A stretch of 64,000 nucleotides of DNA from AC-69 sp963751665 (GCA_963751665.1 CAVVVF010000001.1:930001-994000); one strand, 5' to 3'; shown: positions 37,112 through 46,937, numbered from the stretch's first letter. Program-made: numbers and translations. Notes: generated from the letters alone by a model not told the origin.

Positions 37112-38917
37112 ATGGTCACGCGAGCGGTGTCGGTGCCGGCGATCCATCCGCGGAGCCTTCGGGGTCGGATCGGGATCCCCACGGGGCTGGCCGGCCGGGT
37201 GGTTCGCCCGGTGGCGGGCCTGCTGCTCCTCGTTTCGGTCGTCGCGGTCCCACTGTCCATGTCCCTTGCTGGCAGCGGCCAGACGGCGCCCGCGGCGGTC
37301 GTCCGGGTGGAGAGTCTGGACCCCATCGCCGGTCTCCCGGAGACGGCGTGGCCGAGGAGCGCCCCCTCGGCGGGCCTGGCCTTCGTTCGATGCACCAACC
37401 TGTGGTCGATGCTGCCCGATGGGTCTGGCGCGCACCGGCTGTTCTCCATGCCCGGCCTTTCCTCGCCGACCTTCTCCCCCGACGGCCGGACCATCGCGTT
37501 CCTCGCGGTTCGCCCCGAAGGCCAACAGGTCTGGATGGCCGCCGCGGACGGCTCGGGCATGCTGCGGGTGGGCACGCTCCGCAGCGGAGGCCGGCCGACG
37601 CCCGCGGCGGCCGGCCTCACCTGGTCTCCCGACGGCAGCCGCCTGGCCTTCGCCCTGGCGCCGCCCCAGGGCAGCGCGTGGTCCGTGTGGATCCTGGACG
37701 TCGCGAGCGGCGAGTTCGAGCAGGTCGGCACGGGAGGTCCCTCCCCGTTCTGGACGGACCGCTCGCTGCTCGACGCATCGGCCGACGCATCGCCCGACTT
37801 CCGCGTGTTGATCGGACATGATCGCTGGTACGCCAAGCGGCTGTCCTCCGATGGCGGCGACCTGGCGGCGGCGCTGTCGCCGGGGTGGTGGACCGACTCG
37901 TGGCAGAAGGACTCGGCCGTCGTCCGGACCGAGGCGGGCATGGCCGAGCTCGTGGTGAGCCATCGCCCGGGCCAGAAGCACGGCCTGGTCACGGAACCAC
38001 CCGCGGGCGAGCGCCTCGCGCCGTTCGCCCGGCCGTCCGTGCTGGAGGGCGGGCCCGTGGCGGTCACCTTGCTCGACGCGCAGGGCGGCAAGGACCTCGG
38101 GCTCTTCGATCCCACCACGCGACGCTGGACGGTGCTCGACTACGCGTGGGATCCGGCGTGGAGCCCGGCTCCCCCCGCCGCCGGCTCCTTGGAGGCCGCG
38201 GCTGCCGCGTCGCTGGTCCGCCACCTGCTGTGGACGTGGAACCGGTTCCCGGATCGGGCCGCGCTGCTCCTGCAGGGCGGTGGCAACCCCACGCTGGTCT
38301 CGTTCCGAAGGGCTCGGGTTCACGTTCTCGCAGCCCGAGCGTTCCGCCGGCGGGTGGTCGGTGCCGGCCACGTTGTTCGGGCGGACCGATAACGGTTTCG
38401 CGTTCCGCCGGGTCGCCTTCCACGTGCGAGCCGACTCGGGGCGGCTGCGTGGTCGACCCCGTTCGGATCCAGGGCCTTCGATACGTGCGAACGGTCGGAC
38501 AGGCCGTTCGCCTGCTCGATTCGATGCTCACCCTCGACGTGGTGCGCGCCCACCGGACTGCCCGAAGGGACGCGCCTGGCGGCGAACGCGCTCTCCGCCT
38601 GGTCCTGGGGCGGACGCACGACCGGCCAGCTCAGCCTCTCCGTCCCCGGGACACCGAACGGCCGCGGGACGCTCAGCGTCCTGTACGGCCAGGGAGGGTT
38701 CGGGTGCGGCCCCAGCCCGGTCCCGCTCGAGCTCTCCACGGGGACCTCGGCCATCGCCTCGGACCCGGCCGAGGGCGGCTCGTTCACCCAGGTGGCCTGG
38801 CCGGCCGGACCGAAGGATTGGAGCGGGCCCTACGGCATCTCCGGCGATCTCCCCAGGGAGACGATCATCGGGATCGCCGAGGCCATGGACGCGCAGCGGC
38901 TGGCCGCGCGGAGCTGA
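37112..38917 (+). CDS. TolB-like beta-propeller lipid/membrane-anchored protein (several frameshifts)
   Basis: Start ATG 37112; a membrane helix at about residues 31-55 is followed by a periplasmic/external WD40/TolB-type region (FSPDGRTIAFLAVRPEGQQVWM, LTWSPDGSRLAFALAPP). The first frame ends about 38390. The sequence goes on through two further frames: SEGLGFTFSQPERSAGG, VDPVRIQGLRYVRTVGQAV, then GTLSVLYGQGGFGCGP and the end EAMDAQRLAARS at 38917. Breaks near 38310, 38445 and 38560. About 600 residues when joined. No catalytic motif seen; function unknown. Confidence 0.7.
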
Positions 38918-38922
38918 CCGAC

Positions 38923-40050
38923 TCAGGCCGTCGCGGAGAGCACCACGCCGGCCTGCTGCAACATCAGCTGGAAGTCGTGCGGCGACGACGACGTCTCCAG
39001 AGCGGCCGCTGCGTCCACCTCTCCCGACGTCACCAGCTGGACCAGGGACTGGTCGAACGTGACCATGCCGTAGAAGCCGACCCTCCGCGATCAGCTCGTG
39101 GATCTCCGAGGTCTTGTCCGGGTCGGCGATCCGTTCGGCGATCCGGCCGGTGTTGACCATGATCTCGACGCCCGGGGTGCGCCCGCCGTCGACGGTCTGG
39201 ACCAGGCGCTGGCAGATGATCCCCCGCAGCGCCCCGGCGAGCGTCAGCCGGATCTGCTGCTGCTGGTGGGGAGGGAAGAAGTCCAGGACGCGGTTGACCG
39301 TCTCCGTGGCGTCGACCGTATGCAGCGTGGACAGCACGAGGTGGCCGGTCTCGGCGGCCTGGAGCGCAGCCCGCACGGTCTCGGTGTCGCGCATCTCGCC
39401 GATCAGGATGACGTCGGGATCCTGGCGGAGCGCGGCCCGCAGGGCCGACTGGAAGCTCTCGGTGTCGTTGCCCACCTCGCGCTGGTTGATCGAGGCCTCG
39501 TCGTCCCTGAACAGGACCTCGATGGGGTCCTCGACGGTCACGATGTGGGCCTGCTTGGTCCCGTTGATGTGCTCGATCATGGCCGCCAACGTGGTGGTCT
39601 TGCCCGATCCGGTCGGGCCGGTGACCAGCACCAGGCCCCGAGGCTCCTCCGCGAGCTTGCGGACGACCTCGGGGAGGTGGAGCTCCTCGAAGGTCGGGCC
39701 GCCGAACCGCAGGCGCCGCAGGACCATGCTGGTCGAGCCGCGCTGGCGGAACACGTTCGCCCGGAACCGGCCCACGCCGGGGACCCCGTACGCGAAGTCG
39801 ACCTCCCCGGCCGAGTGGAACCGCTCGCTGCGATCCTCCGGGATGATCGTCCTGGCGATGGCCTCGGATTCCTCGTGCGAAAGCGAAGCGTGGTCCAGGG
39901 GGACCAGGCGGCCGTCCCCCTGGCGGATCTTGGGCGGCGAGCCTGCCTTGAGGTGCAGGTCCGAGCCCTGCTCGGCCACCAGGTCCCGTAGCCAGCCGTG
40001 AACTCCGCGATGAGGTCTCCACTCGGCGCCGAGGCCCGGCCGTCCTCCAT
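38923..40050 (-). CDS. pilT: PilT-type twitching-motility ATPase (two frameshifts)
   Basis: Hexameric ATPase that retracts type IV pili. SDLHLKAGSPPKIRQGDGRL near the N-terminus, Walker A TGPTGSGKTTTLAAMI, Asp box TVEDPIEVLF, Walker B ALRQDPDVILIGEMRD, His box GHLVLSTLHT. The C-terminal part (FYGMVTFDQSLVQL, then the end QAGVVLSATA) is in another frame after one base near 39076. A further break near 40005 separates the N-terminal 20 residues, for which I take ATG 40050. About 375 residues. No pilB, pilC or pilin gene is adjacent. It converges on the propeller gene with 5 bp between stops. Confidence 0.88.
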
Positions 40051-40175
40051 ACCCTCTGCCGTGAGCAACGTCGGAAGCCCTCCCGATGATCGACGCGACG
40101 TGGATCGCCCGCGGCGTGCGGACGACCGACCCTACGGGTATCGGCGCGGGAGGAAGGGAAGCTGAAGCGCAGGCA

Positions 40176-40862
40176 TCACTTGTCGGCGGCCTTCGCCACC
40201 AGGCGGCACACCGATCGCTCCACGAGGGGTGAGAACTCGGCCAGGTGAAGAGGAGGCTTCAGACCGCCCAGCATGCCCTCCACCAGCCCCCGGTGGATCC
40301 CGCACGCCAGCTCGCGGTGATCCTCCACCAAGTCCCGGAACGGACAGTCCCGGAGCGAGACCTCCACGGTCTGCTCCCCTTTCCGTCGGAACCGTGGATC
40401 GAACCCCGCCCGGGCCATGGCCTCCTGGAGCACCGCCAGGTTCCGCCGGGCCGGCAGGTGCGTGCCCGGCTTTGGGCCCCCCTGGGCCACCAGGTACCGG
40501 CCCCACTCCCTGGCCAGCGCCGTGGCGCGATCCTGGGCCCGCTTGCCCGTGGCCAGGCCGGCCAGGATCTCGGCAAGCAGACGGTAGTCGCGTCCCTCGG
40601 GCTCGTCCCGGTCCACCGCGTAGTACATGGTCTGGGGCCGTCCCACGGTCGAGCCCTTGCGGACCTCCCTGGCCACCAGGCCGGCCTCCTCCAGCCGCCG
40701 GAGGTGCGGCCGGAGCGTGTTGGGGTGCAACGAGAGGCGGGTGGCGAGCTCCCGGACGGATACCGGGCGTCCCGACAGGCCGAGGTAGCGATGCAGCCGG
40801 AACCGGGTGTCGTCGGCCAGGGCCTTGTGCACGCCGAGGGGCTTGGGCTCAGCGGACGGCAT
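40176..40862 (-). CDS. SufR-like winged-helix regulator
   Basis: 228 residues. An ArsR/MarR-type winged helix (about 10-75, VSVRELATRLSLHPNTLRPHLRRL) and a C-terminal domain with spaced cysteines in DCPFRDL, ELACGIH and RSVCRL. This is the layout of SufR-type [Fe-S]-sensing repressors of Fe-S biogenesis. It is divergent from Mrp, an Fe-S carrier, which supports that role. Start ATG 40862 with GGGGAG upstream. Palindromes TACCATGGGTA (40885-40895) and GAACGGTTC (40899-40907) in the gap are possible operators. Confidence 0.75.
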   Translation of the reverse strand: MPSAEPKPLGVHKALADDTRFRLHRYLGLSGRPVSVRELATRLSLHPNTLRPHLRRLEEAGLVAREVRKGSTVGRPQTMYYAVDRDEPEGRDYRLLAEILAGLATGKRAQDRATALAREWGRYLVAQGGPKPGTHLPARRNLAVLQEAMARAGFDPRFRRKGEQTVEVSLRDCPFRDLVEDHRELACGIHRGLVEGMLGGLKPPLHLAEFSPLVERSVCRLVAKAADK

Positions 40863-40944
40863 CGACGCTCCCCACCCAGCGACGTACCATGGGTATTTGA
40901 ACGGTTCGCACGGTAGGAATCAGGATAATCCGAAGGAGCGTGCG

Positions 40945-42098
40945 TTGGTCACCGAGGACCAGGTCCGCCAGGCACTCCGGAACGTGCTGGATCCCGAGAT
41001 CGGCAAGCCGATCGAGGACATCGGCATGCTCCAGGGCATCGAGGTGAACGACGGTTCCGTCCGGGTCCACGTCCTGATCACGATCGAGGGCTGTCCCCTG
41101 AAGGACCGCATCACCGCGGACGTGACCAATGCGCTCCAACCGCTCGGCGTCGAACGCGTCGAGGTGGACCTCTCGCCGATGAGCGAGGAGCAGCGGACGG
41201 AGCTCGTGACCAAGCTTCGGGGAGGGGCGGCAGCGGCGGCACCCCAGCAGCAGCGGCAGTTCTTCGTCGGCACCGACACCACCGTGATCGCCGTTGCGTC
41301 CGGCAAGGGCGGGGTCGGCAAGTCGAGCGTCACCGTGAACATCGCGTGCGCGCTGGCGGCCGAGGGCTACCGGGTCGGCGTCCTCGACGCCGACGTGTGG
41401 GGGTTCTCCGTCCCCCGGATGATGGGCGTCACCGGCAAGCCGGTCGGGTTCAACAATATGATCCTGCCGCTCGAGTCCCACGGCGTGAAGGTCATCTCCA
41501 TGGGGTTCTTCGTCCCCGAGGAAACCCCGGTGATCTGGCGGGGCCCCATGCTGCACAAGGCCATCGAGCAGTTCCTGGGCGACGTGTACTGGGGCGACCT
41601 TGACTTCCTCTCTGGCCGACCTGCCCCCCGGCACCGGCGACGTGTCGATCTCGCTCGCGTCGTTCCTGCCCGGCGCCTTCATGCTGGTCGTCACCACGCC
41701 GCAGGAAGCCGCTCGCAAGGTGGCGGAGCGCGCCGGGAAGATGGCCGAGCGCACGAACCTCCGCCCGCTCGGGGTGATCGAGAACATGTCGTGGTTCGTC
41801 TGCCCCCACTGCGGGGAGCGGACGTCGATCTTCGGCGAGGGCGGAGGGCAGGAGGCCGCGGACACGCTCGGCGTCCCGCTGTTCGCCCAGGTCCCGCTGG
41901 TGCCGGACCTCCGTGAAGGAGGCGACGAGGGCCGGCCCATCGTGGTGAGCGACCCCGACTCGCCCGCCGGCCAGGCGCTCCGTGACGCCGCGCGAAAGGT
42001 GGCCCAGGCCACCAGGTCCAAGGTAGGCAAGCCGCTGCCGCTGATGGCCAGTCCCGGCGGCGGCGATGGCCGGCGGCCACGCCGGCCACGGCCACTGA
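40945..42098 (+). CDS. mrp: Mrp/NBP35-type Fe-S cluster carrier ATPase (one or two frameshifts)
   Basis: P-loop ATPase that transfers Fe-S clusters to apoproteins. N-terminal MIP18/DUF59 domain (VLDPEIGKPIEDIGM, EGCPLKDRI), deviant Walker A VASGKGGVGKSSVTVNIA, LDADVWGFSVPRMMG, then after an extra T near 41609 LADLPPGTGDVSISLA. The cluster site is CPHC in FVCPHCGERTSIFG. Start TTG 40945 after GAAGGAGCG. The open frame runs past 42098. However, a single-base change near 42060 would give a His-rich end (AGGHAGHGH, stop 42096-42098), which I prefer because lgt ends at 42102. Confidence 0.88.
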
Positions 42099-42101
42099 GG
42101 C

Positions 42102-43038
42102 TCAGGTCTCGGGCTCGGAGGCGGCCAGGGGTTCCGCCGTTTCCTGCGGCTCGCGAGGCCCCCGCCGGAGCGCCCACGCGAGCAAAGTCACCACGCAGAC
42201 GATGCAGACCGTGAGGCCCGTCCACTGGCTCCCGGTCATCCCGAAGAACCGCTTGTCCACGCGGAGGAAGTCCTCGATCACCCGAAGGGCGCCGTACCAC
42301 GCGCCGAAGGTGAGCGTGAGGATCCCCATGCGCCGGTGCGTGCGGCTGAGCGAGTACAACACCAGGAACAGCAGCGAGGCGCCGATCATGTCGTACAGCG
42401 CCGTCTGGTGGATGCCCACGCCGGTCGCGAGCACGTTCCCGTCGGCGGCCAGGAGCGTGGCGCCGGTCCGGGCCAGCCGGATCTGCTGGCCGCCCTGGAG
42501 GAACTGCGTGCACACTCCCGACAGGCATCGGTAGCCGGCGGGCGTGCCGCCCTTGTACTGGAAGGCCAGCAGCCAGCTGGTCGGCTTGCCGAAGTGATCG
42601 CCGATGATGAGGTCGCCGATCCGGCCGAAAGCGATCCCGAACGAGAGGCCGATGACGGCGCCGTCCATCACCTGGAAGAACCGGTAGCCGCGGCGCCGCA
42701 TGAGCGGGATGTTGATCAGTACGGCGCCGGCGATGCCCCCCAGAAGGCTGATGCCGCCCCGCTACACCGCGAGCATGTCGCCGATGCCGTTGAAGTCGGA
42801 GTAGTGGGCGATCACGTAGAAGAGCCGGGCGCCCGACGATGGCCCCGATCAGCGCCCAGAACACCATGGTGTTCACGTCCTCCAACGTGACCCCGCGCTT
42901 GGGCCCCTCGCGCGTCAAGATCCACGCGCCGAACAGGAAGCCGATCGCGATGCCGACGCCGTGCGGCGAGATGGCGAAGCTGCCGAACAGGTGGACGCGG
43001 TCCAGGACCGGCCAGCCGATGGCGCCGAGCAGCGTCAC
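42102..43038 (-). CDS. lgt: Prolipoprotein diacylglyceryl transferase (frameshift and in-frame stop)
   Basis: Transfers diacylglyceryl to the lipobox Cys of prolipoproteins in the membrane. Start GTG 43038 (VTLLGAIGWPVLDRVHLFG). FAISPHGVGIAIGFLFGAWIL, then after one extra base near 42836 ARLFYVIAHYSDFNGIGDML, and RGGISLLGGIAGAVL. GLSFGIAFGRIGDLIIGDHF and GKPTSWLLAFQYK match the actinobacterial signature region, and ALYDMIGASLLF follows. A TAG at about 42771 stands where the family has the Trp of W-R-G-G, so as read the gene is interrupted twice. Sequencing error is likely but not proved. Confidence 0.83.
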
Positions 43039-43049
43039 GGCGGGCGAGT

Positions 43050-43647
43050 CTAGCGAGGGTCCTCCGGGACACGCGTCGGCGACGGCCTGCCCCAGCAGCA
43101 ACCCACCGACCACGTCGGCCGGGTAGTGGACGCCGACGTAGGTACGCGAGATGCCGACGGCCCCCGCCAGGCCTCAGTGCCGTCCGGGCCGGGCCGGGAA
43201 GCCGAGCTCCCGCCCTGCGACCGTGACGAACGCGAGCAGTACGGCGGGATGGCTGCTCGGCCACGATGTGGCTCGGGGGGGATGGGCCAGCAGCCGGACT
43301 TCGTCGGGATCGGCCACGTAGGGGCGGGGCCGGTCGAACAGCCGCTTCAGCCCCTGTCCGGCCAGCCAGGCGACGGAGGCGGCAGCCAGGCCGCGGGCCG
43401 CGGCTCGGCGCTGCCCCGCAGCGGCCAGCACGCCCGCCGCGCCGATACAGGCCCAGATCGAGCCCAGCTCGGTGATCCCCTGGAAGAAGCGATCCGGGCC
43501 CGGTCCATGCCCCCGATTCACCGCGCGGAACAGCCGGACGTCCACCCGCTCGCCGCGCTCGGTCGTGGCGAGGAGGCCGGTGGCCAGCGCTGCCCCGGCG
43601 AGCCCGGCGACGCGCACGGCCCGCTTCACCACGGCCCGCTTCACCAC
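43050..43647 (-). CDS. PAP2-superfamily phosphatase (frameshift; end uncertain)
   Basis: Membrane lipid or polyprenyl-pyrophosphate phosphatase. The three motifs are present: KRLFDRPRP (KxxxxxxRP), SWPSSHP (PSSH) and SRTYVGVHYPADV (SRx5Hx3D). One base near 43172 separates the second from the third. Start probably GTG 43647 (VVKRAVVKRAVRVAG). A direct repeat in the DNA (CACGGCCCGCTTCAC twice, 43630-43660) encodes the VVKRA doublet. After the third motif the frame runs straight into lgt. A stop at 43050-43052 is in the next frame, so either a second indel or a fusion exists. Confidence 0.75.
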
Positions 43648-43698
43648 GCGGCGGATGATATATGGGACGATCGCGCCGGCCGCCTCGGGGAGGAGACC

Positions 43699-44007
43699 AT
43701 GAGAAGGCACGAGGGAGACGAACCCGATCGGGGCGACGAACGGCCGAGCCCCGGCGAGGCAGGTCGTCGGCGCGGGATCAGCGTGGCGCAGGTGCTGGCC
43801 GCAATCGCGGTGATCCTGCTCGTCATCTTCGCCATCGCCAACTCCCGGCGGGTGGACGTGAACTTCCTGTTCTTCACCTCTCGCGCGCGCGTCGTCACGG
43901 TGATCGTCGTCTCGGCCATCCTCGGCTTCGTCATCGGGTACTACGTGGGGCGCCCGCGCCGGGCCGATCGCAAGCTCTTGCGCGACTTCCGGCAGCGGAA
44001 GGACTAA
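43699..44007 (+). CDS. LapA-domain (DUF1049) small membrane protein
   Basis: 102 residues: charged N-terminus (about 1-28), two hydrophobic helices (about 29-47 and 60-82) with IFAIANSRRVDVNFLFF between them, which is the LapA/DUF1049 signature, and a basic tail. In proteobacteria LapA-type proteins help assemble lipopolysaccharide; the actinobacterial role is unknown. Start ATG 43699 with GGGGAGGAG. Divergent from PAP2. Its TAA overlaps the stop of the SRPBCC gene on the other strand. Confidence 0.85.
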   Translation: MRRHEGDEPDRGDERPSPGEAGRRRGISVAQVLAAIAVILLVIFAIANSRRVDVNFLFFTSRARVVTVIVVSAILGFVIGYYVGRPRRADRKLLRDFRQRKD

Positions 44008-44451
44008 CCGGCCTCCACGTCGCGCTTCTGCGCCATGGTGCCGTGGCGCAGCTCGTACCCGGCGCCGCCCACCACCCGGAGGCTCCGAGCGGCGAGCCGG
44101 CCGAACGCGCCGCCCCTGAAGCGGTAGTCGACCTCGTGCCGGAGGAGGCTCCGCCCGTTCGGGGAGCGGCTCGACCGCCGTGTCGACGATGGCGTCGACC
44201 GGGCCGGAGAGCCGGATCCGCGCGTGTGACGGCGGTGACCACTCGAGGACCTCCGCCTTTACCCGAGCGCGCACCCGCATGAGCCGGACCACGACGACGT
44301 AGGTTGCGCCCGGGGACAGTCCCGCCTTGGGGACGGCCTCCACCGACTCGATGTGGCGATCCCAGTGCGGCAGGTTCGCCGGGTCGGTGACCACGGCCCA
44401 CACGTTCTCCGGCGAGGCATCGACCTCCACGGCGGTCCGTACCACCGTCAT
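44004..44451 (-). CDS. SRPBCC-fold protein (polyketide cyclase/dehydrase-like; one frameshift)
   Basis: START-like ligand-binding protein of about 148 residues. RTAVEVDASPENVWAVVTDP and NLPHWDRHIESVEAV at the N-terminus and EVLEWSPPSHARIRLSGPVDAIV in the middle are typical. A break near 44155 leads to the C-terminal helix LRHEVDYRFRGGAFGRLAA. Last gene of a four-gene minus-strand operon; its ATG overlaps the PPOX-like stop (ATGA). Ligand unknown. Confidence 0.82.
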
Positions 44452-45407
44452 CCGATCGTCACGCTCCCGCTCGACCAGCCATGCCACCACACGAGCCTCC
44501 CAGGACGGACCCGTACGAGCGCCGCGGCCTCGGGGTCCGCACCGGTTCGCCGCACCTTCTCCTCGGCAGATCTCCCCCCGGTTCGGAGCCGGTCGGGGAG
44601 GAACGCCTGCCCCATGCCCTGCGCCATCGCGCCGATCATCTCCCGGGCCCGCCACCACGATGCCCGGTCCACAGCCAGGGCCACGGGGGAGGAGGCCTGG
44701 CTGACCCCGGCGAGCGCGAGTGAGCCCCGGGGCATCGCCGCATACAGGTCCGGTCCATCCTCGGCCCACCACGCCGGGAGCACGACGGTGCCCCCGGGCC
44801 CGGCGATGCCAAGCGCCGACGGGCCGGCGCCGCCGAGGGCCTCGCGGACCGCCGGGGGAAGAGCGGCGAACGCGTCGCTCCCGCCCCGCCCGGCCCGAAA
44901 CGCCCCGGTGGTCGGAAGGGAGACGTCCCACTCGCCCCACAGCGCACGGACCCCGCCGTCGTCGAGAAGCGCAGCGCGCTCCATACGGATCTCCACGAAC
45001 ACCCGCCCCGGGGGGGTCCACGCGAGCGGGATGCGCCGGACATCGACCGCATACCCGGCGAAGAACCTCGCGTTCTTCGTGGTGAACCTGGCGGATGCCG
45101 CGGTCACCGTGGGCATCCGAACGGCCGTCCGGATCCAGGTCGCCGGGTCGAGCACGTCATAGGGGGCCGCCCGGCCGGTGAAGATGACCGCGCGGTCCTC
45201 GGCTCGCACCAACCCGGCCACCCGCGGATCGGCGCGCCACGCACGGGCCTTCACCGATCCGCGGGAGGTCGTCAGCCACAGCCGCCCGCCGGACCACGCG
45301 AACACGAGCGGCGTGAGGTGGGGCCCGCGCTTCGTCTCAGCGGCTACATAGCAGAGCCCCCCACGCTCCAGGACGCGCTCGAACTCCTGTGGGAGCCGGT
45401 CGGTCAC
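44448..45407 (-). CDS. Tandem split-barrel flavin-binding-like (PPOX) protein
   Basis: 319 residues. Residues about 5-110 are a PNPOx-like split barrel (GGLCYVAAETKRGPHLTPLVF, RLWLTTSRGSVKARAWRADP, AVIFTGRAAPYDV). Residues about 205-315 look like a second, divergent copy (GIAGPGGTVVLPAWW, LYAAMPRGSLALAGVSQAS, AREMIGAMAQGMGQA). FMN or F420 binding is expected from the family but not shown. GTG start at 45407 overlaps the CPBP gene stop. A longer reading to 45524 is possible but unlikely. Confidence 0.72.
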   Translation of the reverse strand: MTDRLPQEFERVLERGGLCYVAAETKRGPHLTPLVFAWSGGRLWLTTSRGSVKARAWRADPRVAGLVRAEDRAVIFTGRAAPYDVLDPATWIRTAVRMPTVTAASARFTTKNARFFAGYAVDVRRIPLAWTPPGRVFVEIRMERAALLDDGGVRALWGEWDVSLPTTGAFRAGRGGSDAFAALPPAVREALGGAGPSALGIAGPGGTVVLPAWWAEDGPDLYAAMPRGSLALAGVSQASSPVALAVDRASWWRAREMIGAMAQGMGQAFLPDRLRTGGRSAEEKVRRTGADPEAAALVRVRPGRLVWWHGWSSGSVTIG

Positions 45408-46021
45408 GCCCGCCCACCGACGGGGGCGCGCACCACGGGAAAGGCGAGCATCAAGGCCGTCCACAGCGAGTGGCAGACGATGCTTGCCAGGACGCCCCCT
45501 GTCCACCAGGCCAGCGCACCCCACACGGCGCCCCCCACCACCGCCCCGGCGATGATGGCCAGGTTACGGCTGGGCAGGTTGGCCACGGCGAACGCGGCCC
45601 ACGCGATGGCCGCCCCCGCCGTCCGGCCGTCGAGGGCGACGCTCAGCTTGGCCTGGAACAGGCCGCGCCAGAACAGCTCCTCGCCGGGCGCCATCACGGC
45701 TGCGGCGAGCACGATGGCGGCGGCGAGCGGCAGTCCCGCCTGCCGCGCATACATCTGGACCGAATGGCGCTGGAACGCCCGCCACAGCCGGATGGCGGCG
45801 ACGAACAGCCGCGTCGCCAGGTACAGCGCCACGCCGGCCCCGGCCCCCGCGGCGGCGGCCACGCCCGCGCTCACCGCCGGCGACAGCGCCGGCTCCCCAA
45901 CGGCCAGGGCCGCGACGCCCATGGCCGGCAGGGCGATGCCCATGGCCACCCAGATGCTGACGCCCTTCCAGGAGACGGCCCACCACGCGGCGACCTCGAG
46001 GAGCGCGCCCCCGATCATCAC
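45404..46021 (-). CDS. CPBP-family intramembrane metalloprotease
   Basis: Abi/CAAX-type membrane protease of about 205 residues. The signature EExxxR is in MAPGEELFWRGLFQAKL, followed by AVANLPSRNLAIIAGAVVGGA and a His in SIVCHSLWTALM. At least five helices. Start GTG 46021 (the next codon is ATG). It lies 16 bp after the preceding membrane gene and overlaps the PPOX-like gene by 4 bp. The open frame continues upstream into that gene only because of a frame error there. Confidence 0.85.
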   Translation of the reverse strand: MMIGGALLEVAAWWAVSWKGVSIWVAMGIALPAMGVAALAVGEPALSPAVSAGVAAAAGAGAGVALYLATRLFVAAIRLWRAFQRHSVQMYARQAGLPLAAAIVLAAAVMAPGEELFWRGLFQAKLSVALDGRTAGAAIAWAAFAVANLPSRNLAIIAGAVVGGAVWGALAWWTGGVLASIVCHSLWTALMLAFPVVRAPVGGRA

Positions 46022-46037
46022 CGCTACGAGCCATTGG

Positions 46038-46813
46038 CTAGCGGAGGAACCGCACCTTCGCCGCGAACTCGGCGGTGAGGGCGGTGATGACGGCGAGGTA
46101 GAAGAAGCCCGTAGCCGCCTGCACGGCCGAGGCCCGTCGCCCTTGAGCGAGGCGCGGATCAGCACGGCGATGAGCGCGGTGGCGCCGACCATCCCGAGCG
46201 CGATCCACGACGCGAGCCCGGCCGAGGTGAGCAGCGGGTTGAAGTCCGACGTCGCCCTGGTGGGGCCGAATCCCCCCGCCACCACGGCCGCGCCCTCCAG
46301 GAGCACCGCGACGATCAGGAACGAGGTCGAACGGTTGATGGGGCCACGCGACAACCCTCGGTCGGTGAGGTACCAGTGCCCCAGGAGGAGCCCGTCCATC
46401 ACCGCGCCGAGGAAGGCCGCGCCGGCCAGCAACTGCAGGAACGACACGACCGCGGACTCGTCGGCCGTCCCGGCCATCGCCACCAGCATGGCGATCGACA
46501 GCGGCACCGAGGCCATCCCCACGGCCCGCGCCGGGCCGGGTCGCCTCACGAACAGGAGCGTCACCCACACCAGGGTCACCACCGCGAGCGCGCCCGCCAG
46601 GCGTTCCGACCACTGCCCCGCCTGGCTCCCCTCGACCAGGCCGGCGCCGGCCGACGCCCACGCGCCGGTCGCGACGAACAGGACGACGACCCCGGTGAGC
46701 TTGAAGAACCCCGGCTTCACCTCGTGCCACAGCGGGGTCAGGAACAGGAGGGCCACCCCACCGGCGGCGAGCTCCCCCATGACCAGCGCCGTGACGCCGC
46801 CCGGTCCCCTCAC
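46038..46813 (-). CDS. Polytopic membrane protein of unknown function (one frameshift)
   Basis: About 258 residues with seven or so helices (GELAAGGVALLFLTPLW, FFKLTGVVVLFVATGAW, ALAVVTLVWVTLLFV, GAAFLGAVMDGLLLGHWYL). The last helix, AVQAATGFFYLAVITALTAEF, is in another frame after one base near 46133 and ends with KVRFLR at 46038. GHWYLTDRGLSRGPINR is a striking conserved-looking loop. No family named. First gene of the operon with the CPBP protease, PPOX-like and SRPBCC genes. Confidence 0.7.
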
Positions 46814-46931
46814 GCGCGTCCCCTCATGCCGCGCACAAGCCTACCGGGGTGCGGGGCGCGACCCGGGCTTCGTCACCGCGCCACTCACACCGCTCGAACG
46901 GCCGCGGCCGGGCGAACGCACGAGCACCGGA

Positions 46932-46937
46932 TAGGCT
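46932..46937 (+). promoter_or_regulatory. -10 element TAGGCT for a leaderless transcript
   Basis: TAGGCT ends 9 nt before the methyltransferase ATG (46947), with no ribosome-binding site between. Same hexamer as before tldD and dhaM. Confidence 0.5.

Noticed and set aside
16850..41620. Single extra bases in broken genes seem always to fall exactly between codons, hinting at a programmed process.
   Set aside because: Any one-base insertion can be written as lying between two codons when the upstream frame is read to the end of a codon, so the pattern comes from how the break is parsed.
43174..45021. Long minus-strand frame joining the SRPBCC region to PAP2.
   Set aside because: It passes through the LapA-like gene in antisense and only matches known domains in separate pieces.
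45404..46813. Single fusion of the polytopic membrane protein and the CPBP protease.
   Set aside because: The joined frame replaces a clear last membrane helix with a Ser/Arg/Pro-rich stretch; shifting one base restores the helix and a stop at 46038.
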